Origin: JAXMCI01 sp046349435 | GTDB lineage: Bacteria > Pseudomonadota > Alphaproteobacteria > Dongiales > Dongiaceae | DNA: 64,000 bases | Reading direction: 5' to 3' | Assembly: GCA_046349435.1 (NCBI GenBank) | Contig: JAXMCI010000011.1 | Coordinates: 134,330-198,329, forward strand | Part shown: positions 54,675 through 62,512 of the stretch, one piece after another | Layout: each line of letters opens with the position of its first letter | How positions within the stretch are numbered: the stretch's first letter is position 1 | The notes under the pieces: model-generated | Seen by the model: only the letters and a program-made list of their open reading frames with translations | What the model was told of the DNA's origin: nothing | Database searches by the model: none | Position numbers and translations under genes: made by a program

Positions 54675-55172
54675 CTAGCGGAACTCGCCCCATTGGCGGC
54701 CGGGCATGGGCTCCTCGGCCGCGAGGGCGAACTTCTCGATCCGGACAAAGCGGCACAGGCCGTTGCGGGCGGCGAAGTGGAGCACCGCCGCGGCCGGGTC
54801 GATGACGCAGCGGTTCTTCGCCTCGCCGGCGTCGTCCCCGTGGAGCTCGTTCGCCACCCTGGCCAGCATCTCGCCGTCGATGCCGGCGAGCGGCTCGATG
54901 CCGAGCGCGCCTTTGAGCCGGTCCAGGTGCCGCTGCTGCTCCGGATCCGGGCTGCACAGATCGCGATAGAGCTCGAGCGCCTGCCCGAAGCTCGCCGTCG
55001 TCGCAGCGATGCCGGCCCTGGCGATCAGGTCCGGCTGGTGCTCGCGCACCCATCGGATGGCGGCTTCGCGGGTCGCCTGCAGCGTGGAGACATCGATCTC
55101 GATGCCCGCGAGGTCGCCGCGGACATGCCAGCATGCTTGCTGGCCGGTGCCGGAGAGCACGAGGCTCAGCAT
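54675..55172 (-). CDS. Protein of unknown function
   Basis: A 165-residue protein beginning MLSLVLSGTGQQACWHVRGD, with a mixed helical centre (GQALELYRDLCSPDPEQQRH) and ending ARNGLCRFVRIEKFALAAEE. GGGAG upstream supports the start. No signal peptide or membrane segment. The gap at 55173-55434 just upstream is AT-richer than its surroundings and probably holds the promoter; no box is claimed. Not recognised. Confidence 0.5.
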   Translation of the reverse strand: MLSLVLSGTGQQACWHVRGDLAGIEIDVSTLQATREAAIRWVREHQPDLIARAGIAATTASFGQALELYRDLCSPDPEQQRHLDRLKGALGIEPLAGIDGEMLARVANELHGDDAGEAKNRCVIDPAAAVLHFAARNGLCRFVRIEKFALAAEEPMPGRQWGEFR

Positions 55173-55434
55173 GCGATCTCCCGGGATGGGGTCCAATGGT
55201 GCCGCGGGCGGCAGGATCTCGCGCGATCGGTGCCCCAGGGCCGTGCCGGCAGATCGACTCGGTCGGTCAAGCTGCCCGGCCTCCCCATCATGAACGCTCT
55301 TCGCGAACGCTCGCCAGGAAGATCTGGGCCTGATCTGAGACGAATGCCATCGAATAATGGTCTTCGACCAAAATGGATGGAAAATACTCGGTCGCCCTCC
55401 GCCGAAATCTTCCCGTGCGCGGTGCGTCGCGCGC

Positions 55435-56427
55435 TCAATGGCCCCGATCGGTGGCATCGGCCTGCGCCGGGGCCCGACCCCCGGGCCCGGCCCGATCCTC
55501 GTCGCCGCCATGCTCCGCGACCCGGGCGACCGACATCGCGACCTCGAATGCGGGTGCGCGCTGCTCCACCGTTCCGCTGATCGGTGCCGCCGAGGCGGGG
55601 CTGGCGCTGGCCGCCAGGGGAACATGGGCTTCGCCGGTCAGCAGCCCGGATGTCGAATCCAGCCCGATCCAGCCGGCGCCCGGCAGATAGGCCTCGGCCC
55701 AGGCATGCAGATCGGCCCGGTCCGGCGTGTCCGCTCCCGACCCGACCGCGGGCTCGGCCAGCTGGATCAGGTAGCCGGAGACGAAGCGCGCAGCGAACCC
55801 GTGCCGACGCAGCATCTGGACCAGAAGCCAGGCCGAGTCGCGGCAGGACCCCGACCGGCGGGCCAGCGTCTGCTCAGGGCTCTGCACCCCGGCCTCGAGC
55901 CGGACCTCGTAGGCGATGCGCTCCTTCACGAGGCGCGCCAGTTGCGTCAGCACCTGGACGGTCGTGTGCTCGGCTCCGGGAGTCTCGGCCCCCGGACTCT
56001 CGGCCAGAAGCTCGGCGAGACGGGTCCCGCCGGGATCGCCCGTCCTGAACGGCACCAGCTCGGGCTCGAGCAGCTCGGGATAGCGGAACGGCCAGGTCGC
56101 GGCCTCGGCGTCGACGATGAAGTCGAACGCATTGGCCGGGCCGATCTCCAGCTCCAGCTCGACCTCGATCTCGAGGCTGGTGACCGGTGCCGGAAACAGC
56201 ACCCGGGCGAGGAAGTTTCCGGCCGGATCCTGGTGCCACCGCAACGAGTGCTCCTGCGGCACGATGCTCAGCGCGTAGTGCAGGATCGGAGCCCTGGCAT
56301 GGGGCGCGGGACGGAGCCGGATCGTCTGCGGCCCGAGCGCCACCGGCTGGTCATAGCGATAGGCGGTGCGGTGCCGCAGCCGCAGGCGGGTGCGCGCCGC
56401 GCCGTCCGGCGTCAGGGGTGGCGGCAT
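55435..56427 (-). CDS. Transglutaminase-like protein (Bact_transglu_N type)
   Basis: A 330-residue protein. N-terminal beta domain LRLRHRTAYRYDQPVALGPQ through LVTSLE-like strands, then the core with catalytic Cys195 (RRSGSCRDSAWLLVQML), His241 (DLHAWAEAYLPG) and Asp257 (GLDSTSG): a complete triad. It lacks the long DUF2126 extension found in some relatives. These enzymes act as proteases or amidases on peptides; cytosolic here, no signal peptide. The ATG overlaps a small zinc-ribbon-like gene by 16 bases. Confidence 0.82.
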   Translation of the reverse strand: MPPPLTPDGAARTRLRLRHRTAYRYDQPVALGPQTIRLRPAPHARAPILHYALSIVPQEHSLRWHQDPAGNFLARVLFPAPVTSLEIEVELELEIGPANAFDFIVDAEAATWPFRYPELLEPELVPFRTGDPGGTRLAELLAESPGAETPGAEHTTVQVLTQLARLVKERIAYEVRLEAGVQSPEQTLARRSGSCRDSAWLLVQMLRRHGFAARFVSGYLIQLAEPAVGSGADTPDRADLHAWAEAYLPGAGWIGLDSTSGLLTGEAHVPLAASASPASAAPISGTVEQRAPAFEVAMSVARVAEHGGDEDRAGPGGRAPAQADATDRGH

Positions 56428-56741
56428 GCGCAAGGCGAGGCATCCTCGTGGACGAGCGGCGCCGCGGCTGCGGCGCGGCGCGGCGCGGATGCGCGAAACG
56501 CCACTGGCGTAGCCCCGCCACCGATGGCCGGCAGCTGTCCCCGCCGTTCCCGGTTGGCCCGGGCACGGGAGGGTTGCAGGTGCGCGACGCAGAACTCGCA
56601 GAGGCCGGTCGCGTAGAAGTCGTGGCGGTGCGGATAGGCGGCCAGCGCCGAGCAGACATCGCAGCGCAGATGCTCGGTGCGGGCCTTGAGATCCCAGCTC
56701 GCCTGCATCCATGCCGCGCCGCCTCTCGTCACGCCTGCCAA
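56412..56741 (-). CDS. Small Cys-rich (zinc-ribbon-like) protein
   Basis: A 109-residue protein with LRCDVCSALAAYPHRHDFYA and TGLCEFCVAHLQPSRARANR: two C-x2-C knuckles 23 residues apart plus His. It starts at a TTG at 56741 with an excellent GAGGAGGG site, and could also start at ATG 56708. The last third is Ala/Arg-rich. It overlaps the transglutaminase gene by 16 bases, which implies coupled translation. Function unknown; zinc binding is inferred. Confidence 0.6.
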   Translation of the reverse strand: MAGVTRGGAAWMQASWDLKARTEHLRCDVCSALAAYPHRHDFYATGLCEFCVAHLQPSRARANRERRGQLPAIGGGATPVAFRASAPRRAAAAAPLVHEDASPCACRHP

Positions 56742-56935
56742 TCGCCGCCCTCCTCTCGTGGTGAGCCTGACAGGTGGGTATCCCGGTGGGCCAGGTCCAA
56801 GGCAAATATCAAGCCACTGTCATGGGCGCGCTGCGGTCCGCCCCTGTCCCCGCGGTGGTGCCCCCGGCTTGATCGCCGGCCCGCGGCGCGCGATAGTCCG
56901 GCCACGGGCGGCCGGCCGCAGGATGCGTTGAGGTC

Positions 56936-58971
56936 ATGAAGGAGAGGGGTCGACGGGGGACCCGGTCCCTGGCTCTGCTCCTGGTCGCGGCGCTGGTGCC
57001 GCTGATCGTCTTCGCCGTGGCGACGACGTTCCTCTCGCTGCAGGCGAAGCGGACCGCGCTGGAGAACGAGGCCCTGGCGCAGGCGCGGCGCATCTCGGCG
57101 GTGGTGGATGCCGAGCTGCTCGGCCAGCTGCGGGCCCTCGAGGCCCTGGCCCGCGCCCCTTTCCTCGACGACCCGGCCGACATCGCCAGCTTCGAGCGGC
57201 TGCTCCGCCGCCAGCATGCGGCGGATCCGCTGTGGCTCGCGGCGCTGCTCGCCGATCCGGAAGGCAACCTGCTGATCGACACGCAGCTGCCGCTGCCGGG
57301 CAAGGTGGTCGACATGAACGGCCTCCGCAGCGTGGTGGCGAGCCGGGCGGCAGCGATCGGCACCATCGTGACGGGCAAGACGGCGATCGCCGTGCCGCTG
57401 CGCGTCCCCGTGGTGCGCGACGGGCTGGTGCGCTACGTGCTGATCGCGGCCATCCGGCCCGACGGGATCCGCGACCGCGTGCTCGCCGCGCAGCTGCCGC
57501 CCGACTGGACGGGCACCGTCGTCGACGGCGCCGGGCACGTCGTGGTGCGCACCCGCGGCGATCCGGGGCTGATCGGCAAGCCGGCCAGCGCCGCTGCCCT
57601 GGAGGCGCGGCGGACCGGCAGCTCGGGAATCTATGCCGGCCGCCTGCTCGAGGGCGTGCCGACGCTCTCGGCCTTCCAGCTGTCGCCCGCCACCGGCTGG
57701 TCGGTCCATGTCGGCATCCCGCGCAACCTGTTCGACGCGCCGCTCGTCCGCGCCATCTGGCTGGCCGCCGTCGGCGGCGGCGTCAGCCTGCTGCTGGCCG
57801 GCCTGTTCCTGCTGCTGCTGATGCGCGAGCTGCGGGCCCGCCGGGGCGCCGCCGAGGCGCTCGAGCAGGCCCGCCGGCTGGAAGGGCTGGGTCGCCTGAC
57901 CGGCGGCGTCGCCCACGACTTCAACAACCTGCTGATGGTGATCCTGGGCGGCGTCGACCTGCTGGAGAAGCGGCTGCCCGGGGCGCGAGATCATCGCCTG
58001 GTGGCGGCGATCCGCGGCGCCGCCCAGCGCGGCGTCGGCATCACGCGCAGCCTGCTGGCCTTCAGCCGGGCCGGCAGCGCCGAGCGCACGGTGGTCGACG
58101 TCAATGCCTGCCTGCGCGAGATCCTCGGCATGGTCCGCGAGACCGCCGGGCCGGCCGTCGCCGTCGCGCTCGAGCTCGACGACGCGGCGTCGGCCGTCGC
58201 GCTCGACCGGGTGCAGCTCGACCTCGCCATCCTCAACCTCGCCGGCAATGCGCGCGATGCGATGCCGGCCGGCGGCACGCTGCGCATCGCGACCGCGCGG
58301 GGCATCATGCCGGACGGCGCGCCGGCCACCGAGATCGTCGTCGCCGACACCGGCCAGGGCATGCCGCCGGAGGTGCAGCGCCGCGCCTTCGAGCCGTTCT
58401 TCACCACCAAGGAGATCGGCCGCGGCACCGGGCTGGGCCTGACCCAGGTCTACGGCTTCGCGCGGAGCGCCGGCGGGCTGGTCCGCATCGACAGCCGGCC
58501 CGGCGCGGGCACCGCCATCGTCCTGCTGCTGCCGGCGAGCGCCGCGCCGCCTGCCGCGGCGCCGGCGCCCGACCGCCCCGCGCCGGCCGCCGTGCCGGCC
58601 CGCCGGCTGCTGCTGGTCGACGACAGCGGCGAGGTCCGCCAGCTCGCCGCCGCCTATCTGCGCGAGGACGGCCATCTGGTGCTCGAGGCCGAGCATGGCG
58701 AGATGGCGCTCGCCATGCTGGCCGCCGGCCGCTTCGACGCGGTGATCTCCGACATCGTCATGCCGGGCCCGTCGACGGCCTCGCGCTCGCCCGCGCCGTC
58801 GGCGAGCGCTGGCCCGGCACCGCGGTCCTGCTCGTCACCGGCTTTGCGGCGGGCGAGGCGGCCGCCGCCGAGGCCGGCTTCGCGCTGCTGGCCAAGCCCT
58901 TCACCCAGGCGGCGCTCGCCGCCGCGCTCGCGGCCGCGCTGGAGCGGGCGCCGGCGGCGCGCGGGGCCTGA
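56936..58971 (+). pseudogene. Hybrid sensor histidine kinase, frameshifted in the receiver domain
   Basis: About 678 residues if restored. Two membrane helices (about 12-33 and 273-297) flank a periplasmic dCACHE-like sensor. The kinase core has His327 (GGVAHDFNNLL), N-box NLAGNARDAMP, G1 DTGQGMP and G2 GTGLGLTQVYGFA. A receiver follows with LLLVDDSGEV and phospho-acceptor Asp606 in ISDIVMPG. At codon 612 (about 58770) one base is missing: the sequel GLALARAVGERWPG to AKPFTQAALAAALAAA lies in the next frame and ends at 58971. Unshifted, the frame runs on as nonsense to 60409. Kinase core intact, receiver split; either a real mutation or a sequencing error. Confidence 0.8.
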
Positions 58972-59038
58972 GCCGGCCGCCCGTCCCGCCAGCCTCGTGC
59001 CCGGCCTGTGTCAAATCCCAGGCCGCCCCTCACGTCAC

Positions 59039-59070
59039 GGTTGCAGGTGGCTGCAACCTGCGAGGATAAT
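59039..59070 (+). promoter_or_regulatory. Putative promoter with overlapping inverted repeat
   Basis: GGTTGCAG (59039-59046) and CTGCAACC (59051-59058) form a perfect 8-base inverted repeat with a 4-base spacer. TTGCAG inside it and GATAAT at 59065-59070 are 18 bases apart, like -35/-10 boxes. This is 90 bases before the HWE kinase start and could be an operator-covered promoter. Confidence 0.4.
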
Positions 59071-59159
59071 GCTCGCGGCGGTCGAGCCTCCCGGCGTCGA
59101 CCGCCCCCGGCGGGCGCTGGCTGGCCGGCTGCGCCGGGTTTCCTGGGGGAGGGTGTGCC

Positions 59160-60257
59160 GTGAGCTACGACGCCGGCGCCGACGCGCATCGGCCCGCGCA
59201 CCGCTCGGCCGACGCCGCGATCCTGCTCGAGATGGCGAGCGACCTCGCGGCCGCGGAATCCGTCGGCGACGTCATGAGCGCGGTGGTGTGGCCGATGCGG
59301 GCGCTGCTCGGGGCCGGCGGCGTGACCTTCGTGCTGCGCGACGGCGACCAGTGCTACTACGCCGAGGAGAGCGCCATCGCCCCGCTCTGGAAGGGGCAGC
59401 GCTTTCCGCTCGATTCCTGCATCTCGGGATGGTGCATGAAGGAGCGCAGCGCCGCCGTCATCGGCGACATCTATCGCGACCCGCGGATTCCCCAGGATCT
59501 CTACCGCTCGACCTTCGTGCGCAGCCTGGCCATGGTGCCGGTGCGGCGCGAGGCGCCGATCGCCGCCTTCGGCGTCTACTGGCCGCAGCTGCGCACCCCG
59601 GCCCCGGAGGAGCTCAGGCTGATGCAGGCCGTCGGCGACCTGGCGGGGCTGGCCATCGACGCCATCGCCGCCGCGGCGCGCAGCGCGGAGCAGGCAGTGC
59701 GCGGCCAGGAGCTCGAGCACCGGCTGAAGAACGTCTTCGCCATCGTGCTGGGCCTGACGCGGCTGACCGAGGCCGGCAGCGTCGCCGAGTATCGCGCCGC
59801 GCTGGCGAGCCGCATCCAGGCGCTGGCCGCGGTCAATGGCGAGCTGCTCGCGGTCGACGGCCCGTCCGCCGAGCTGGAGCCCCTGCTCGGCCTGCTGCTG
59901 CGGCCGGCGCTCGGGCGAGTCCTGTTCCGGCCGGAGCCGCCGACGGCGCGCACGGCGATCGCCCGGGCCGCCGTCGTGCCGTTCGGGCTGGCCCTCCACG
60001 AGCTGCTGGCCAACGCGCTGATTCACGGCTCGCTGTCCGTCGCCGGCGGCACCGTCGCCTGCGCCTGGCGGGCGGTGGACCGGTCGATCCGCTTCCGCTG
60101 GACCGAGCGGGACGGCCCCGTCGTGCGCCCTCCCGCGCGGCAGGGCCTCGGCACCCGGCTGATCGCCCTCCTGCTGCAGAGCGCCGGCGGCACCGCCGCA
60201 ATGACCTACGCCAGGAGCGGGCTGGTCTGCGACATCGGGCTGCCGGCCCACGGCTGA
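59160..60257 (+). CDS. GAF-domain HWE family histidine kinase
   Basis: A 365-residue soluble sensor kinase. GAF domain about 20-170 (TFVLRDGDQCYYAEESAIAP, CISGWCMKERSAAVIGDIY). The phosphorylation site is His187 in ELEHRLKNVFAIV. The ATPase part has LALHELLANALIHGSLS and FRWTERDGP, the W-x-E of the HWE class. The GTG start at 59160 follows GGGGGAGGG. HWE kinases in alphaproteobacteria often feed PhyR-type stress responses or light/redox signals; no partner receiver is encoded next to it. Confidence 0.84.
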   Translation: MSYDAGADAHRPAHRSADAAILLEMASDLAAAESVGDVMSAVVWPMRALLGAGGVTFVLRDGDQCYYAEESAIAPLWKGQRFPLDSCISGWCMKERSAAVIGDIYRDPRIPQDLYRSTFVRSLAMVPVRREAPIAAFGVYWPQLRTPAPEELRLMQAVGDLAGLAIDAIAAAARSAEQAVRGQELEHRLKNVFAIVLGLTRLTEAGSVAEYRAALASRIQALAAVNGELLAVDGPSAELEPLLGLLLRPALGRVLFRPEPPTARTAIARAAVVPFGLALHELLANALIHGSLSVAGGTVACAWRAVDRSIRFRWTERDGPVVRPPARQGLGTRLIALLLQSAGGTAAMTYARSGLVCDIGLPAHG

Positions 60258-60441
60258 GACGCCCACGACGCGCAGCGAGGCCCCGGCGCCCGCACCCGAC
60301 TCTTTTCAACGAACCCCGGCGACGCGACGATAGGATTCACGTTCGTCGGTCGACGGATCATTGGCATGAAGATTGCAGGCTTAACTCCAGAATAACAAGA
60401 AGGCGATAACTTGCCGTCTTGGATTGTAGAGGAGTGGAGCC

Positions 60442-61224
60442 ATGCGCACCTCGATCGCAATGCGTGGCTTTGCAGCCGCGCTGGCAGTTGTCTGCTGTTC
60501 AATTCTTACACCTGTTTCCGATGGGCACGCCGCGCCGATCACGTTCCAGGTGATCGGCACGCTGACGGGCTTCGACGGCCCTGTCCTGGCGCCCCTGGCG
60601 ATCGGTGACGCGTACACTGCAACATACACCTTCGACTCGGCCGCGGTCGCGACGCCGGTGTTCGGCGGTGGCAATGACTATGTCGGCGCCATTGAATCTG
60701 CGAGCTTTTCCATTGGTACCTACTCTGGCACGCTCGCGAGCCCGCCCGATACCACGATCAGAGTTCTGAACGACTATTTCGGTAACCAGGATCAGTATCT
60801 CGCGGTCCTGGGCGATGTCACCTTCGGCGGACCGTCCGGCGTGATCGCCGCGCCGCCTGTGACAGGCCCGCTGGGCCAGCTGCTTGCCGTCCGGCTCGCG
60901 CTCGTGCAGCTCGACGACTTTCCAGGAATCGGCACTCCCGACGGGCTGTCGAGTAGCGACCTGCCTCTCGTTCCGCCCGATATGGCACTCTTCACCAATG
61001 TGGGATGGTCGCTGGAATTCGTGGCCAGCGATCAATCGGCCTCCGGCCGGGCTCGCGGTACGATCCAGTCGATCTCGCTGGTGACGGCGCAGCCGGTTCC
61101 CGAGCCGTCGTCGGTCGGCCTGCTGATGGTCGGACTCCTGCTGATCGCCTGCCTGGCGTGGCGTCCGCTGTGTGGCGGCAGAAGAGATGCCGCAGGGAGG
61201 AACGCCAGGCCAGCCCGGGCGTGA
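60442..61224 (+). CDS. PEP-CTERM sorting-domain protein
   Basis: A 260-residue exported protein. Signal peptide (MRGFAAALAVVCCSILTPVS, cleavage near AHA-AP) and C-terminal sorting signal VPEPSSVGLLMVGLLLIAC, then a short basic tail ending RNARPARA. The mature part is beta-rich (FQVIGTLTGFDGPVLAPLAI, TATYTFDS). It would be cut and anchored or secreted by an exosortase, none of which is in this window. The stretch is visibly less GC-rich than its neighbours, which suggests transfer. Function unknown, possibly exopolysaccharide-linked. Confidence 0.8.
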   Translation: MRTSIAMRGFAAALAVVCCSILTPVSDGHAAPITFQVIGTLTGFDGPVLAPLAIGDAYTATYTFDSAAVATPVFGGGNDYVGAIESASFSIGTYSGTLASPPDTTIRVLNDYFGNQDQYLAVLGDVTFGGPSGVIAAPPVTGPLGQLLAVRLALVQLDDFPGIGTPDGLSSSDLPLVPPDMALFTNVGWSLEFVASDQSASGRARGTIQSISLVTAQPVPEPSSVGLLMVGLLLIACLAWRPLCGGRRDAAGRNARPARA

Positions 61225-61248
61225 GCAACCGATCGTCGAAGGTCTGAA

Positions 61249-61323
61249 TGGTGGGCGCGGCAAGGATTGAACTTGCGACCCCTCCCGTGTGAAGGGAGTG
61301 CTCTCCCGCTGAGCTACGCGCCC
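61249..61323 (-). tRNA. tRNA-Val (anticodon CAC)
   Basis: A 75-base tRNA on the minus strand. Acceptor arms GGGCGCG (61317-61323) and CGCGCCC (61253-61259) pair fully; discriminator A and an encoded CCA (61249-61251) follow. The anticodon stem CTCCC/GGGAG encloses loop TTCACAC, giving CAC, which reads GTG valine codons. The T-loop TTCAATC is normal. Confidence 0.93.
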
Positions 61324-61485
61324 ACTCGGCGGTCCGTGTGGCGCGTCATGTAGGACGGCGGCCGCCCGGCTGTCAACCGATCGCCGCCGCCCGGCGGTTG
61401 TCGGGTGGGGGGTGCGTCGACTATAGTGGAAATGCGAGGCTCGGGCCGCAGGTGGCCGGCCTCGCTCTCCCGCGAGAGGCCCTTC

Positions 61486-61509
61486 GCCCGGCGGGAATTC
61501 CCGCCGGGC
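61486..61509. repeat. Perfect 24-base palindrome
   Basis: GCCCGGCGGGAA followed directly by its complement TTCCCGCCGGGC, centred on GAATTC. It lies in the 276-base gap between tRNA-Val and the DUF3108 gene, 91 bases before that gene's ATG. Could be a dimer-protein operator or a spacerless hairpin. Confidence 0.5.
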
Positions 61510-61599
61510 ATGGGGTTGATCGCTCGGATTCGGTGTTTTCGCCCCGCGAGCCCGCCGGGCGGCGGTTGGCGGGCCCTCTTTCCCGCCATAGTGCCGGTC

Positions 61600-62469
61600 A
61601 TGTGGAAGCAACGATGTTTGGAGCGTCGGCGCCGTGCGTCGCCGCGCCGGCTGGCGGCCGCCTCGCTGCTGCTGCTCGCCGCCGTGGCGCTGCCGCCGGG
61701 CGAGCGGGCCGCGTCGGCCGCCGCGGCGCCCCGCGTGCTGCGGCTCGCCTATCTCGGCTATCTCGACGAGGCGCGGGTGGCGCGGCTGGAGATCGACCTC
61801 GACCTGTCGGGGGCCGGGCCGGAGCGGGTCGGCGAGCGCTACCGGCTGAGCCTGGCCGGCGGGCTGATCGGGCCGCTCGGCAAGCTGTTTCCGTTCCACC
61901 TCACCGCCGGGGCGCATGGCAGCGCCGGGCATGGCGGGGTCCGGCCGGAGCGCTTCGACGCCGCCACCGAGCTGTGGGACGACCGCCGCGCCGTGGCGCT
62001 GACCTACCGGCCGAACGGCAGCGTCGCGCTGGTCAGCGACCCGCCCACCGTCGAGGGCAGCCGGGCGATCGCCGGCGGGCTCGCCGACCGCACCCTCGAC
62101 CCGATGAGCGGCGCGCTGGCGCTGCTCGACCGGGCGGCGCGCGAGGGCGGCTGCGGCGGCCGGGTGCGGGTGTTCGACGGCATCCGCCGCTACGACCTGG
62201 AGGCCAGCACGGTCGGCCGCTCGAGCGTGAACCGCCGCGGCGAGGCGATCTATTCCGGCCCGGCCGAGGAGTGCCGCCTCGGGCTGAAGCCGCTGCAGGG
62301 CTTCCCCGAGCAGGCGATCCGCCAGGGCCTCTATCCCACCGCCGCGCGGCTCTGGCTGGCGCCGGTGGTGAGCGGCCTGCCGGCGCTGCCGGTGCGCATG
62401 ATGGGCAGCAGCACGCTCGGCCAGCTCCGCCTCGACCTGGTCGAGGCCTATCGCCTGCCGAACGGCTGA
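61600..62469 (+). CDS. Secreted DUF3108 protein
   Basis: A 289-residue exported protein. Leader RRRRASPRRLAAASLLLLAA with cleavage near ASA-AA. Mature part: LRLAYLGYLDEARVARLEID, YRLSLAGGLIGPLGKLFPF, then AVALTYRPNGSVALVSDPPT, DPMSGALALLDRAA, FDGIRRYDLEAS, ending LRLDLVEAYRLPNG, the DUF3108 pattern. Function unknown, periplasmic or outer-membrane linked. ATG at 61600 is preferred because the basic leader starts there; the frame open from 61405 has no leader. Confidence 0.7.
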   Translation: MWKQRCLERRRRASPRRLAAASLLLLAAVALPPGERAASAAAAPRVLRLAYLGYLDEARVARLEIDLDLSGAGPERVGERYRLSLAGGLIGPLGKLFPFHLTAGAHGSAGHGGVRPERFDAATELWDDRRAVALTYRPNGSVALVSDPPTVEGSRAIAGGLADRTLDPMSGALALLDRAAREGGCGGRVRVFDGIRRYDLEASTVGRSSVNRRGEAIYSGPAEECRLGLKPLQGFPEQAIRQGLYPTAARLWLAPVVSGLPALPVRMMGSSTLGQLRLDLVEAYRLPNG

Positions 62470-62512
62470 CGCCGGCCGTCCTCCCGCCGCATTTTGCCGC
62501 TATGATCCTGCC

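Noticed and set aside
56936..60409. A single 1157-residue kinase reading through both sensor kinases
   Set aside because: After codon 612 the sequence turns to Arg/Pro-rich nonsense, while the true receiver continues in the next frame and the HWE kinase is encoded in yet another. A one-base deletion explains it.
61202..61230. A second EcfG promoter at the end of the PEP-CTERM gene
   Set aside because: GGAAC is followed after 16 bases by CGTG, not CGTT, lies inside coding sequence and precedes no plus-strand protein gene closely.
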